Source: Sphagnum compactum
Taxonomy: Eukaryota; Bryophyta; Sphagnopsida; Sphagnales
Length of the DNA stretch: 64,000 nt
Direction of reading: 5' to 3'
Assembly: GCA_965153455.1 (NCBI GenBank)
Contig: OZ234493.1
Coordinates: 17,970,213 to 18,034,212, forward strand
This document shows, one piece after another, positions 47,751 through 62,999 of this stretch. The notes under the pieces were generated by a model that was not told the origin of the DNA, made no database searches, and saw only the letters and a program-made list of their open reading frames with translations. How positions within the stretch are numbered: the stretch's first letter is position 1; each line of letters begins with the position of its first letter. The position numbers were made by a program, and so were the translations under genes.

Positions 47751-50160
47751 CTACCTTCATCTATTGGTCAATTAAATGCACTCCAAACGCTTGATTTATC
47801 ATAGTGTTCAAACTTGAAATTTTTATTTTAATCTATTGGCCAATTGAATACACCCAAAAAAACTTAGTTTGAGTGAATGTTCCAACTTGAAATAATTATT
47901 TTCATTTATTGGCCAATTGAATGCACTCCAAGAGCTTGGTTTGAGTGGGTGTTCCAATTTGAAAAAATTATGTTCATTCATTGGCCAATTAAATGCACTC
48001 CAAAAGTTTTCATGTGTTCCAACTTGAAATAACTACATTTATCTATTAGCCATTTGAATGCACTTCCAAAGTTTTGTTTGAATGGGTGTTCGAAGTTAAA
48101 AGAACTACTTTGATCTATTGGCCAATTGAATGCACTCCCAAAGTTTTTTTATACAAATGTTCCAATTTGAAAGAACTACCTTCATCTATTGGCCAATTAA
48201 ATGCACTCCAAAAGTCTTTTTTCATATGAGTGGTCTAACTTGAAAGAACTACCTTCATTTATTGTTCAATTGAATGCACTCCAAAAGCTTGATTTATCAC
48301 AATGGTCCACCTTGAAAAAATTACCTTCGTCTATTGGCCAATTGAATGCACTCCAAAGGCTTTCTTTCAATGAGTGTTCCCAATTGGAAAAACTACTTTC
48401 ATCTATTATTCAATTGAATGCACTCTAAGAGCTTTATTTATCACAATGTTTCAATTTGAAAGAACTACCTTCATCTATTGGTTAATTGAATGCACTCCAA
48501 AGGTTTATTCTGAATGGGTGTTCCAACTTGAAAGAACTACCTTCATTTATTGTTCAATTGAATGCACTCCAAAACCTTAATTTATCACAATGTTCGAAGT
48601 TCAAATAACTACCTTCATCTATTAACAATTGAAATCACTCCAAGAGCTTTATTTATACGGGTGTTCCAACTTGAAAAAACTACTTTCATCTATTGGCCAA
48701 TTGAATGCACTCCAAAACCTTGATTTATCATAGTGTTCCAAATTTGAAAAACTACTTTCATCTATTGGTCAATTGAATGCACTCCAAAAGCTTGGTTTGA
48801 ATGGGTGTTCCAACTTAAAAGAACTACCTTCATCTATTGGCCTATTGAATGCACTCCAAAAGTTTGGTTTGAGTGCGTGTTCCAACTTGAAACAACTACC
48901 TTTATTTATTGACCAATTGAATGCACTCTAAAACTTTTAGTTGACATGGTGTTGCAAGTTGAAATAACTACCTTCGTCTATTGGTCAATTGAATGCACTC
49001 CAAAGCTTGGTTTGAGTGGGTGTTTGAACTTGAAAAAACTACCTTCATCTATTGGCCTATTGAATGCACTCCAAAAGCTTAGTTTCAGTGGGTGTCCAAC
49101 TTGAAAAAACTACCTTTATTTATTGACCGATTGAATGCACTCTAAAACTTTTAGTTGACATGGTGTTACAAGTTGAAATAACTACCTTCATCTATTGGTC
49201 AATTGAATGCACTCCAAGAACTTAATCTGCATGTGTGTTCTAACTTGAAATAATTACCTTCATCTATTGGCCAATTGAATACACTCCAATTTTTCATTTA
49301 TAAGATTTCTTCAACTTGAAAGCATTTTGAAAAAAATACATTCATCTATGGGCGAATTGAATGCACTCAAAGTGTTTCATTTTTTAAGGCAATCCAACTT
49401 GAAATAACTACTTTCATATATTGGCCAATTGAGTACATTCCAAAAGCTTCATTTATTAAGGTGTTCCAACTTGAAATAACTACTTTCATCTATTGGCCAA
49501 TTGAGTACATTCCAAAAGCTTCATTTGTCAAGGCAATCCAACTTGAAATAACCATTTTCATATATTGGCCAATTGAATACATTCCAAAAGCTTCATTTAT
49601 TAAGGTGTTCCAACTTGAAATAACTACTTTCATCTATTGGCCAATTAAGTACATTCCAAAAGCTTCATTTGTCAAGGCAATCCAACTTGAAATAACTACT
49701 TTCATCTATTGGCCAATGGAGTACATTCCAAAAGCTTCATTTGTGAAGGTGGTCCAACTTCAAATAACTACTTTCATCTACTAGCCAATTGAGTACAATC
49801 CAAAAGCATCATTTGTCAAGGCATTCCAACTTGAAATAACTACTTTCATCTATTGACCAATGGAGTACATTCCAAAAGCTTCACTTGTCAAGGTGTCCAA
49901 CTTGAAAAAATACTTTCATCTATTGGTCATTGAGTGCACTTGAAAATCTTGATTTGTGTGAATGCTACAACTTGCAGGAATTACTTAAATGTACCTTGAC
50001 CAATTAAATGCACTCCAAAAGTTTTAATTGTGAGAATGGATGAGCTTGCAAGAATTACTTATGTTTATTGTCCAATTTAATGCATTCAAGGAACTTAATT
50101 TGTTAAGGTGTTTCAAGTTGACAGAATCGCCTTCATCTATTGCCAACTGAATCACTAATA
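47751..50160 (+). pseudogene. Decayed LRR tail downstream of the receptor stop codon
   Basis: About 2.4 kb of further units of about 72 bp (CTATTGGCCAATTGAATGCA, CTCCAAAAGCTT, TCCAACTTGAAA) continue without a break after the stop. Many carry indels. At least ten have TTGAAATAAC or TTGAAATAAT in place of TTGAAAGAAC, that is a stop where the intact units have Glu. At 49,430-49,880 a more uniform sub-array with ATTGAGTACATTCCAAAAGC appears, indicating later local amplification. Units fade near 50,160. Confidence 0.9.
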
Positions 50161-53100
50161 GAAAACCCCTCTTTTTCAACCAACCCGCCTTCCATTTGAC
50201 ATCATCTTTGATTACATTTCAATTGTATTTTTTGAATATTTAAAAAAATTATTCACAATTGCCAAGTAAATTGAATTGCCCATTCTTTTGGTGGACAAAT
50301 GAAAGCAACTCCCAATCATTTCAGAATTCATGGAATATTTTTAGCACCCACATGGTCTACAATTGAATTCTAGTTGAAACATTGACTTGGAAAATTACAT
50401 AGTCTATAGTCAAGCTTCCCGGGGTGGTGTGTCAACTAACAAAGTCCCATGTTCAACTACTCTGGTCAATTATAAAACATAGTGATGGATGATAGATTAT
50501 AAATGGATGGATGACATTGAGATTGGGACTAATGTCTTTGTTGTAAGTGCAAGGCGGGATCTCTCTTGACTACAACTATGAGTTGAAAGGCAAAAAAAAA
50601 ATGTTGAGCACTCTTATTTACTATGTCAACACCTCAATTGCAAATGCTATCTAATAGATATGCCAACCACCATTGTGCCATGTTCTACAAACATTGGTGT
50701 GCGTGGTTCTGGTTTTAAGAAACAAACATTTATTGAAGTTGTCAAAGCCCACAAAGCCACAATGATGAAATTATGTTCCTTATCTTTGAAAGACCCCAAC
50801 AGGTAGATTTTGCAAACTATCAAGTTAGTTGATGATTTGTCACAAACATTCAAATCCTAGGTCCCATTATAGATGGTGGGCAAAAATGATTTAGCTTCCA
50901 AGAAAACATTATTCACATCAGGATGTGACCTTTCACCTAGCTCCCTCTTAAAAGAAATTCGGCATTGAAAAAATAATAATAAAATGAATTTTCTCTATAC
51001 TTTAATGCATAAAAAAATATATATGGACAAGGATAGCTTGATGCCCGAAAAGAGAAAAGACTTTTTTGTCAATATATAACATTGTCACTAGTAGAAAAAG
51101 GCTAAAATGTAATCGAATTGGTGACATTGGTGACCGAGAATCACATCACACATTTTTTGCTCACATTTAACGACTATGTTGCAATTATTTATAAGTTTTT
51201 CATTCTTCCAATGGAATGACATTTCACATTATTTTCATCTTAGAACACTTTTGTATGGCCCATTAGCTGCAAAAGTGACCAAAAATGGTAACTAATGCTT
51301 ATTTATATATTAAGTTATGTATGTTACTAAGTTTGTATAGGGTAAGTCATGCATTTTATGTTATGGTAATTAACAATTATGTATAGTAAGCCTTATGTAT
51401 ACATTATGTACTCCATATTCGTAATAGTATATATATATGTATTATTCTTGGGGAATAATTAGGCATGGTTTGAAAAAACTATTATTGTATATTAGCCTCA
51501 TATTAAGGTATATGTAAAGGTGGAAATACATCAATCATCCATAGGTGTAGAAAAAACAAATACAATAATTATCGTAGAATTATTGTAATTAAATTGATTA
51601 CCAAGAAAAGTTATAAATAATTATAGATAATCAAATTATTTAGAACTTAAAATTGATAATTAAAATCCATATTTAGTCTCTTTCCGCTCATCATAATGTA
51701 ATTCGAGTAATCAATGTATTTCTCATCATTACTATAAAATTAATATATCTATTATTTATAATTACTTATTTACAATGAATAAATATTCTTCCAACATAAA
51801 TATTCACCCTAATTATTTATTTTCTTACAATGTTAAAACAATATTTTAAAAATTAGATAATATGTAATTGCATTTAGTAGTAATATTAATAACTTATATT
51901 TTAAATTAACATTTATAATTCCTATGGTAATTTTATTATAATGTGAATAATTAATGCACTTATTTTAATTAAAATAATTCAATTATAGTAAATTATAGTA
52001 TGTAAAACCTATAATATTTTACTAAAAATGAATATTTATGATTACAACATTAATTTTAATGTTTTACAGTGTAATAAAAATTATAAAAATATAGTAAAAT
52101 GATTTTAATCAAATTAATTATTATAAAACCATTTTATTTATATTATTTATATATTTATTTGATGATTATAATATAAATATTTATATAATATTAAAATATT
52201 TATACGTTATAAATTACAATTCATTTAAGATCTAAGTTTTTTACAATAATTATATTGTAATTAGAATAATGAATGTAATTATTGTAAATTATTGTATTTA
52301 TAGCTTAAAATTACTTATTTATAGTTAACAGTTATTAGCATCACAAAATATTGACATTAATTATTCGTATTTTTACAGTAATGAAAATTAATTATTGCAA
52401 TTATAATAATTTAATGAAAGTTCATGACTATATGTTTGGTGTATAGTTTTTGAATTTCATCGTTATGTGCATACTTTTATTCAAATTGGCAATTTTAATT
52501 TGTAAATGTTTTTGTCACGTTGATGATTTCACCATATGTTTATGACATTTGAATAGAATACAATATGTAAAAAATCAAATGTGATGAAAAAATGAGGCAC
52601 CCTATCTTGTAACTACCCCACATGTCATGTTTGTGGATTGTGATTTAGTTGCAATAATTTATTGACAACCTTTTATAAATATGATATGATCATTCCCAAT
52701 AAAAACACCCAACATGTCATTTTCAAACACATGAAACATACTTTTGAATACATTTTGTTGTGTATGTGTTTATGTTATTTATTTCCATTCATTTGTGTGT
52801 TTTGTTTCAACATCTACGGTCTTCAAGAATCAATTTTCCATTGTTCTTTTTTAGTCCTTAATCCTGATGCACATGAATTTGTCTAGTTCATTGAGTTTTA
52901 ATTTCCTTTTCAATATCATCCTTAATGAATTTCTTACATACACATGGTCAATATCCATTAGTGCACCTTCATAATTTTTGTCACAAGATGTGTCCAACCA
53001 TTAGCTTTTTTAGGAACCAACATGTGGTTTCAAGAATTTAGAATCCTTAATAAGTCTTAGTATAAGACCTTATAATTTTCCGAAATATAGGAAATTTGGA

Positions 53101-56100
53101 AGGAAATGAATTAAATCCTTTTGAGTTGAGAATATGAGTCCTTGATTTTGTGGGAACATTTACTACCAAATAGTTTTTAGAAAATTGGATCCCTAGTTTA
53201 GGATCCCCAATTTTTCATTAACACATGCAATCTTGTGTTAGGAATTGGATTCTTGAGTTACAAATCCACTTTTGTTTTATGAAATCCAATCTTGCATATA
53301 TTGAGCTTAATTAAGTCTTATATTTCATTTTTCAATCCTACTTCAAGAGTGTGGATCCTAGACTAACAATATTATGTCCTATATTGAGGAAAATTCATTC
53401 CATTTTTAATCATTCTATTTGTAGGAAAAGTACGAAACATCATTGGAAATACAATAGAAAGTTTTGGCATTAAAGATGTCTCACCATTTGTCTCCAAGGT
53501 TTCACAAAGACTTGACCAACATCTTGCCAAAACAAAGCACAATAATTCATGTTAGAAAAGAGAATGGTAGGGTAATGTTCCATGAACTCTTACCACATTC
53601 ATCAAGAGGTGAAACATTCATTCCAATTGGCATAAACACAAAAAATGATGACTAGCTCTCCAATGTCCCATGTGAGTATGCTTCAACAAACTAGTGATAG
53701 TTCTTGAACGTTTGCACATGGAGCAATGAACACACCCATTTCAACTATTGAATCATGTGATCATTTACCAAGTCAAACCTAGTTTATTGGCCTAAATGCC
53801 CCAACAATGCATATATTGGCTATATTTCATTTAAAATTTAGTGTATGATGCGTATGTGGAATTTTTATAATGAATGGTTTCACCCTAAAAAGTGAAGGTG
53901 CCAATATATAATACATAGGTGATGGTCATTTTTCCTTTTTAGGAATTTTTGTTTGTAAAAATTATCATCCCTCAGAAGATTTAGCCAAATTTGGCTACAA
54001 ACCAAATAGGAAGTACAAATCTTTAATCATTTTCATATATTTTTGACTACACACTAAAAATCAAATATTAGAATGGTGATTTTTATTAAGTTTTTTCTTC
54101 ACTTATGGTCTTTGAAAACCTCCAATATTTATCTATGAAAGAAGGTAGTTTATTTGATTTGTTTGTCACATTGAAATTTCCCAAACCATGGTGCATCTTG
54201 TCATGTTCTTGGTGTCCTTGGAAAGTTTTCAATGAATAAGGGTGTATCAAGTTTGTTTCATAATGTTTCAACTTATAGTGAAGAAGTTATTGAAAACACA
54301 TTTTTCATTGAAAATTCATTTAAATAAAAAAATTAGAATGGAATTTGGGCACACTCTTGGTATTGTTAGAAATTTCAATTCATAGGATTTAATGAAGGCG
54401 TTTGGATTTGTGAAAGTCCAATGGCATTTGCGAAAAATATTGAATGTTGAATAGTTTTATTTCTTTGAAATTCGATGAAATTACAAAAAAATGGTTTTGG
54501 AAGGAAGAAATGGGTAACCAATTCACATTTAGGCCAATGACACAGGCTACACTAGTACATTTGATTTATAATTTTTCATCAATGGTCATTGTGGAAGAAG
54601 CAATGGCAAAACTTGTCACAAAATCTAGGTATGAAAAATGAGACTACCTTAGGAAGGGGAATGGAACCTTGGGACTTAAGAGTGACATATTTCTATGTAT
54701 TAAAGTTTTGTTTTCATTTTACATGTAGAAGGTGTCGATGGCATTGTAATGAATGTAGACAACCTTTATTTTGAGGTGTGTTGTTATTATAGGTGAAGGT
54801 TCATCTAGGCTAGCCATTCTTTTAAGTGTTCCTCTCCTCTCCTTATCCAATATGTTTCTCACAATGGGGGGGGGGGGGGGGACAATTTAATTACTTGATT
54901 TCTTCTTGTTCTCCTTACGATCTGCCCTCTTTGGAATATTTTTAATTTGCCAGGATTTGGGTCTTTCCATCTTGTACCTTTTTGTCCCCCTTTGTTGGGT
55001 TCTTTGTTTTATTTATAATTGATAGGTTTTCATCATTTTTGAACTTTTTCACGCGATGTAGTAGTCGAACTTAGACATGAAACCTATTAAAAATTTCTAT
55101 AGTCTTTTATGTCATGTAATCACACATATGTTAATTTCAAGTTTCAACTTAGAAAAGATGAAACCATTATTACTATTTTCTCAAGTTTTGGAAAGCAAAG
55201 GTATTGTGAATCCAGAGTAGAAACAAAGTTTATCGTGACATTTATCACGTCCTTTGCAGGAAAAGCAAGGTTATCATAAATGCAAAAATATACTCAATTA
55301 TGAAGTGCCATTGGTGTATGGAAAATCATTAGAACGATCATCAATTAAGATGCAACATATAAGATCATCCATTAAAATCTAGCATAATGATCATCAATTT
55401 GAAATCGCATCAAGGATTGCAACTTAAAAACATAGAAACAAATTCAATTTTGCATTAATAACAATTAGGTATGACATGGAAAAGCCTATTTTTCTGCATT
55501 GTAGCAAAGGGATTTGAGGCCATCGGAAAGGTTAATAGCATTCTATGATTGTGACCTTTGGATGCAAAAAGATCATCACAAGAGAGAATAGATTTGTCGA
55601 CCTTTTGTTGCACCAAATAATCAATGGTTAAGTTTTCTTATTTTCACAAAAAAACTCTTCATCACCATTTTCAACCTTCATCCTTGATGGACCAACTTTC
55701 TAATCCACTTGATATAACATTTACCAACAATCATTTAACTCCAATTTAATGACAAAAATTCAAGTAGCATTGTGGGCAAGTGTGGATTTTTTGGCCCTTG
55801 AAGGCCTCTATGACAACCATTCACTGAATGCACTACCTAATGGCTTCAACTCACGATGAGAATACTTCATTGCAAGTCATGGTTACAATGGTTTCCCGCA
55901 ATAATACTCTATTGATGGTTCTAATAATAAATAATTAATGTTATCTTCTTTTCGGTAAGTTGTTTGATGAAGGTCCCTTGTGAATATCATTAGACATCTT
56001 GACAAGATCCTGTTAGATTTAGTTTCTCCCAAACTTTGAAATCATTGCCATGATTAAGTAACTCAAAATTCAAACGTAGTAGTTCTAATAAATCATCCAC

Positions 56101-59100
56101 ACAAGGTCACCACCCACATTAATACACCTAAAAGGTTCTTACACCTAAAAGTAGGCATAATATCCATCTCACTCCTATGCCTCATGATTTATATAAATTT
56201 GGTTCATGATAAATTTTGCTTCATGCTTTATGGTAGGTAAAGCCCATGGGTGGGGGACATTCCCAAAATGGAAGGCTAGACTTGGCTATTGTTTCATCCT
56301 AGACCCCTTATTTAAATAATGCCCCCATCCTAGGGCTTTATTTTACACATGAAACTTGGAATGGGGAAATTCTGAAAAGAACAAATTAAATCTAAAACTT
56401 TATCCAAACTCATGACTTTAAAAACTTTTCAAATTTTAGGAACCTTACAAAAGTGGAAAGCCCCCTTCTTAATCAAATTGGGATTTACCCCAAATGGAAG
56501 GTGTTACCCAAATTTAGGAACATGTGACCTAATAGGTTGAAGATTTAAGCAAGTTATCAAACTTGATAGGTGAATTAATTTGTTATTTAACCTAACCATA
56601 TTTCTATGTGTTATGAGTGTACAAATTTCACTACACAATTAAATACGGGTGGACTAATTTCATAGTTGAACAAAGTGACGTGGTGATGGTTTTTCTTATT
56701 GTCTTCAAATGTGGTAGTTGATAATATCTCTTAAGATAATAAGGTTGGGCGGAAAATATCCTCCCATTGTTGTGCATGAATCTTTTGCAATATTTTTGTA
56801 CCTTGAATCCTAGATAGTTGTTTTATCGTTCACTTAACCTTAACATGCGAAAAAAAACAAATCATCTGGCTCATAGGCCTAATTATGAGCTTGAAAATCT
56901 AATTGTGAAATAAATCTTGTATCTCTTAGGTGACTGAACCCAGAAGAAACAAAGGGACGCCCCTAAATTTTACTTACTAATAGCACTAAAAAAATGGATA
57001 AAGACCACAACTTTTGTAGGGTAGGTCAAAACTCACAAACCACATGAGAATTTAAAGAGGGGAATTCACCCACCCTGAAGAATCCTAACACTTGCCTTCT
57101 TTTTCTAAAGGAAATAAAACAAAACAAAGGCTCGCATTATAGCTTAAGAACTGCACATGAAGAAAAGAATGACGGAAACAAAAATGAAAAAAAACCAGGA
57201 ATTCATCTTGACACCCAATTAGATCAATTGGTGAATTAATCTCACTCACCTGATGCTGGTGATGATGATATGATGACGAGGTATCAAGGATCAAATTCCA
57301 TATAGATAGATAAAAGATAGATACTGAAAATCAATGAATACAAGGAAGAAGGAATTCATGAATGCTCAAAAAACCTCTAGAGTTTACATGAAACAAATTG
57401 AAATTTCAAAATAAGTACAATTGGGTGCAAGTCCAATAGATTGTAACACAATTATGGGTGCACCTGCACTTAGATTATGTAGAGTTCAAGGTCTTGAATA
57501 TTTTCCTTATTAGTTTGTTGCCTGCAATTAGTGCCAAAATCTCATTAAGGTGGTCGGTCCCCCATAACTTCCAAGAAAGTAACAAGAGACAAAAAGGCCC
57601 ATGTGTTTTGGGTGGATGCAAGTTGTTTTGGAGCTCTCCACGTCTACCATATTCAAGTCCTTTTTTTTCCTTTTGTTTTTTTTTGGGTTAAATTTAGCCA
57701 AATTTATTTTCAAAATGGCTAGAAATACGTGTTTTTTTTCCCTCCTAGTAAAAAGATTTTGACAAATTTTTTGAAACATCTCTAGAATTCTCTATTGGGT
57801 TTTAGCATGTAGCCAAAAATGTAAAGGAGTCTTGAAATTTCTTTTACTTTCATACCTAATTTATATTTAAATTTGGCTAAATCTTCTTGTGGATGAACAT
57901 CATTTTGGCTACATCACAAAATTGGGAAAAACAAAAACCCTACTTGATGTTCCAACTAGTTCATTTGGTTTCACATTTTGAAGGATGTTGTTCACCCCAT
58001 GTTAGCAAATCCACCCTTACTACCCCCTATTTGAGCATGGATTAGTGTACACTAATCACATTCAACATGATGCACACTTATGTCATGTTAGTCTGATCTC
58101 CTTGCTTCACTCTCATTCAAGAATGTGTGTGTGTTAATAGTGTGATTCATATTAATTAGTTCATGGGTGCCCTTACATTGTTTGTAAAAAATTTCTTTTG
58201 GGAAATAGTCATGATGATTAGATCCACATCGATTTTTTTGGAACATTGGGTATTCCCCAATATAAGCACCTCTTTTGACCCCATATTGTAGAATAGAAAA
58301 AAATGTGTTAGCTTACTTCCCACCTTTTTAGTTTATATACATGGGAGTTGAAGTTTTGGCAAACCATATGGGATAACATTGAGGTGCTATATGAAACATC
58401 TAAGGAGAACAACATGGGAACTTGGGGAACCTTTTAAGAACATGATGGGAACACATTGGGAACAAGGAAAAAAACAAAAAATCCCTCCCTAAAATCAATG
58501 TCTTGTTGTAATTATGCGTTCGTTACATCACCTTTTTCTTGCAACTTTTTATTAAGAGCAAAATTTTAAAATTTTAACATAGCACTATCAACTAGATCAC
58601 ATCTTTTGTGTTTTAAGAAAACTCATTTACAATCCATGAGAATTCAAGTTCAAAAACACATAAAACACATGCCTAGTTTTGTTGTTTGTTTTGAAATTTG
58701 AAAACAAAAAAGTGAGAGTCTAAAATCACGTCATGGGATAACCTTGCCCCCACGACCACACCCTAACCCCCCCAAACTAGAAAAATCAAGACCTCCTTCA
58801 CACTAAATTGGATTCAAACCACTAATAATAAACTCCATGAAACTAATGTCTTATAAGCAATACTTGACAATGTTAATAATAATCAACATTTGAACCCTTG
58901 TTAATAACCAATTGATTTTTCAATAATTGTTAAACATTGGTCAACATTAGTTTGGAGTAGTGTTGGTACTAGGTTGTTAGTATATATAATTTAATATTGG
59001 TCTTCGTATCAAATAATCATTTAAACTTGTGTAACCTAAGGCAATACCAATTTCATCCTAGTTAACATTTTTTTTTTCATTTTTTTGGTATCAAAATTAG

Positions 59101-60235
59101 GTGAAATTTAGCAAAGAATTTAACAAAACTAGTTGAATTTACATTAAAATAAGAAATCTAATTTCTTTGTTGAAAAATGACAAAAGTTTGCTTCAGATAA
59201 AACATTGATCTTAATTTAAATTTGATGCACTCTTGAGTTTATAAAATGGTATCTAGGTAAAAAAACATGCTTTTCAATTTTGTAATAAAATTCAAACCTA
59301 AGGTGCATTTCTTAGCTCCCTAGAGAAAAAAGAAAGATGAGAGTTTTAGGATGGGACTCGGACAAGTTTACAAATGTTATTTCAAGGTGAAGCTAATTTG
59401 CACAAATTGAAAGAAGGCAATTAATGCAAATTAGAATCAAAATGGTGCATGGACGAAATCACAAGAAACAAACACTCACATGATTCAACACAACCCAAAC
59501 TTTAGAAAACATCTCCATTATCTTCCTTAAACTATATTCTATAGATGATGGTGAGGATTAGATTGAAGTGCTATAAATTGCAAGGATTCCAAAACAGGAG
59601 TCTTAAACTTTTTTTGATTATTAAATCACGAGTCTTCTTATTTTGTGGGATCATAATTCTTACATATGAATTTCAATTTAGGAATTTTCAAAGGCAAAGT
59701 TGTAACCAGATAAAATACCTTTCCAATGTCATATTACACGTTCCATTTGGAGGTCATTTGAACCCATCTATTGGTCGTTTAAATGGCTTACTAGTTTGAA
59801 TAAGAATGGTCATATCCTGTGCTTTAGATCTCAAAATTGGAAATGTGAGCTATTTTTGGATATCTAGTTTTCAAAACCTTTCCAAAGAGTGCATAATTCA
59901 AGGATGACTTTTGATCCTTCAAACTTTGTTTCAAATATTCAAAACACCATGGGATTTCAATTTTAAAATGGGAATGTTGGGATGAATTCATTCTTCCACA
60001 TGTGAATGTGTCTAAATCTTAAAATATTTTTTCAACCGGATTTCCTTCTCATACTTCAAACTTAATCATGAACCCAAGGCTAAGGTCAAAGCACAATGCA
60101 TGCATGTTAGTTGGGACATGAAATGAAATTAGCCTTGTACCAATACCTATTTAGTAAGGACATGAGGTAACATCAATTTCATACCATGGTTATCAATCTC
60201 AACATTACAAATATACCTATCTCATTTTAACCAAA
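50161..60235. other. Long intergenic region without recognised gene
   Basis: AT-rich non-coding DNA. The interval 51,400-52,440 is extremely AT-rich, with many TTATAAT/TAATTAT words. A run of 16 G lies at 54,866-54,881. Short open frames at 53,464-53,655 and 54,444-54,641 have some protein-like character, but I do not recognise them. No tRNA, long terminal repeat or coding transposon was identified. Confidence 0.5.
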
Positions 60236-62950
60236 ACGTGACATGGCATAAAATGCTACACATGAAAATAAATGGAATGAAATTTAAAGATTGGATTTTG
60301 AGATTGGTTATAAGTTATAGGTATTTACTTACAAAGGAATCAAACCAGGGTAACATGTTACAAATTAATCCAACAAAATGATATGTGACATGGCAGAAAG
60401 GAATGAACCCTGAACCACTGATTTCATAAACCAATGACTAGTCTACTTGGTCTTTGTGAGTCCACAACCCAAATGATGCCATAAACACAACATCAACCCA
60501 TTCATTCGATCCTTTTGGACAAGCTCGATAGCTTACAAGCCTGGCCTTGAAATCATCCAAGGAAAAGTTCTCCCAATCAAACTTCCTCAACATGTATGGA
60601 AGCAAGTGAAACAAGCGAAGTTGTAACCTGATTGGCATAGGTATGAGCCTTTCCCATGCGATTGTCCTGTGTTCATTAACTTCAGATTCTACAAGTTTCA
60701 AGTAATTGTTTTCACGCACCTTGAATGTCTCTCAAATCGTGCAACTCCCGTAGAACAACATTTCGATGCAATGGAGATGGATGTAGGTATGAAAGAATCT
60801 CAATACTTTCATTCTCCCCTCCCATGTTGGAGTGAAGGAGACTTGTTATTCCACGAATCTTCTATTGTAGTGCCATGTGGTAGAAGATGTCAAGGCCTTT
60901 GATATTTTACTCGCCTTTTCTATCCAACTTTTCTACATTGTCAAATGAGGTCAATACTTGAAAAACGGTCTCACCTATAATACCAACAATGGTACTTGTG
61001 TCTTGATCACTTGAAGGAACCAACTTGTTCTCTTTGGTAATTTGTTTTGTAATTTTGGGGTCATCAACATGTGGCTATTCATGTGGCACGTCCAAGATAT
61101 GCTTGCTTGATGTACTTGCAGGCCACTTTTTAGGTGATGGCCCCCCTTTTGACATCCGTTGTCCTAGATTTTTTGATGGGCCTTTCCAACATTGTCTATT
61201 ATTACAAGGTTCTGGCAACAACCCTTTGAAAGATTTGAACCTACACACCTGGACACGGATGTGCTCACCATTGATTGGAGCTTTTTCCAAGGCTGTTTTT
61301 ACATGGACTTCAACTTCGGTGTCAACTTCAATTGAATAGAAAAAGGATCATTGTTTTCAATTTGCCATTTTAGCTATTTCGTTAGTTGGGCATTAAACAA
61401 ATTGGGAAATAGATGGATAAATATGGGTTTATTTGTTTTTAGGTCAATGGGACCATCCGACCACCATTTAAAATTATGGTCAAAAAGTCGCAATTTACTT
61501 CACAATTCCCCTCCATAATACACACATTGGAAGTTAGGACGATCCTTCTTGCCCTCCTGTTTCCTTCTTCTTTGCAGTCATATTGCACAAAATCTCCAAA
61601 ACACTAAAATCTTCCAACTACCACTGGACTTTGTGTTATTTCCTATGGCAACCTAGACCCACCACCATGTTAAAAAAAACCATTCACAATTAATTGTGCC
61701 TATAGTTGTGCAAATAAATAATGAAACTTAATAACATAAACCTTATACTTTTTTTTTGCTCATTTGAGGGTTTTAGATTTTTACAAAACTTCAACCCTTT
61801 GCAATGAATTCACGATTCATAGCTTCACAACAGCAGATCACCGGTTCACAACACCAAAATTGTAGTTTCACACCCAAGTCATGATTACATGTTTCCTGCT
61901 AAATGTTGTTACAATATTAGTTCCCATGTTATAGTTCACCCCATGTTACATCACAAGACTCAAAATAAGAGAATACCTAAATGCAAACACTCAGATGAGG
62001 TGATTTTGCATGCATTTGAACGTGCACATTTGGATTGCTTTATTTTGAATGGCACCCTTCACAAATCGCGACCCTGGTTCGCACACGAGGAAGAATTCAA
62101 AAAATTTAAAGCACTTATAGCAAACTGAAAAAAAACTTGAAATGGAAACCTAATGGTTCCCTTCAATGGAAATTACTAAATTTCTACCAAATATTTCTAA
62201 TCTAGTTGGACACCAAGCAATAACACTTTCACAAATGTTATCAAATACATTATTGATCAACTTCATAGTAATGTATTCACAAACATTTGTGGAAACACAC
62301 AAACCCTAAACCTTGGTGTAGTTCCATGATAACCAACGTTGAATGAACTTAACAACAAAACTGAAACTCCTTTGTCAACCTTGTAATTCAAGAGAATGCA
62401 CAAAATCAAGGTGAAGAAGTTGCTCAACCATGAAATTCATAGTGGCAAATTGTACTCGAATAGTTGGAGGATCCAAGGCGCTGCAACAACACCAAAAAGA
62501 AAGCACAAAATGATGACGCTGAAACGCCCAGGCAAAGCTATTACAAAACGAAACCCTAATGGGGAAAAAATGACATCCCATGGCATGTTGTTTGCATGCA
62601 TTCCATAAGGATGGGGATGGCATCACATCTTACGAAATGGGCATAATATATTCGTGTTACACAAAGGACGCGATTGGGACCAGGTTTCAGGGAAGGGAAG
62701 CGTAACAGGAACGCCCGAGGACAAAACATGTCAGGCCGTACTTTTGTACCGTTCGCAATGCAATGGGGCCAAAAGTTATGGGTTGTAACTTCCCACTGAA
62801 CAGCTAATGAGAGTGTCCTCCAGATTCTGAAGAGTTTCGTAGGTCCCTTTGAAATTAGCAGCTGAAAAGAAGTTGCCACTTAATTTTCGGAGTCCCATGC
62901 CATAGCTGACAAATACTAGCCAATGGGGATCAAGGCCACTTGTCACAAGT
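60236..62950 (-). mobile_element. Transposon-derived segment, right copy of the direct repeat
   Basis: Counterpart of 25,247-27,955. It preserves a longer minus-strand frame at 60,438-60,719 containing NNYLKLVESEVNEHRTIAWE, LFHLLPYMLRKFDWENF and NEWVDVVFMASFG. Another piece near 61,075-61,290 includes KGGPSPKKWPASTSSKHILD. I do not recognise the protein; strand and composition suit a transposon accessory ORF. Confidence 0.65.
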
Positions 62951-62999
62951 TCAGGAAGACTGGCGGAACCCAACCGAAGAAGAAGAAGAAGTATTAGGG

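Noticed and set aside
46868-49784. Plus-strand repeated frame of the type TTFIYWPIECTPK
   Set aside because: A shifted frame of the same 72-bp LRR units; it stays open only because the array is periodic. It has no LRR or other fold signature.
54866-54881. Run of 16 G as a functional quadruplex
   Set aside because: A single homopolymer run with no neighbouring G tracts, possibly inflated by assembly.
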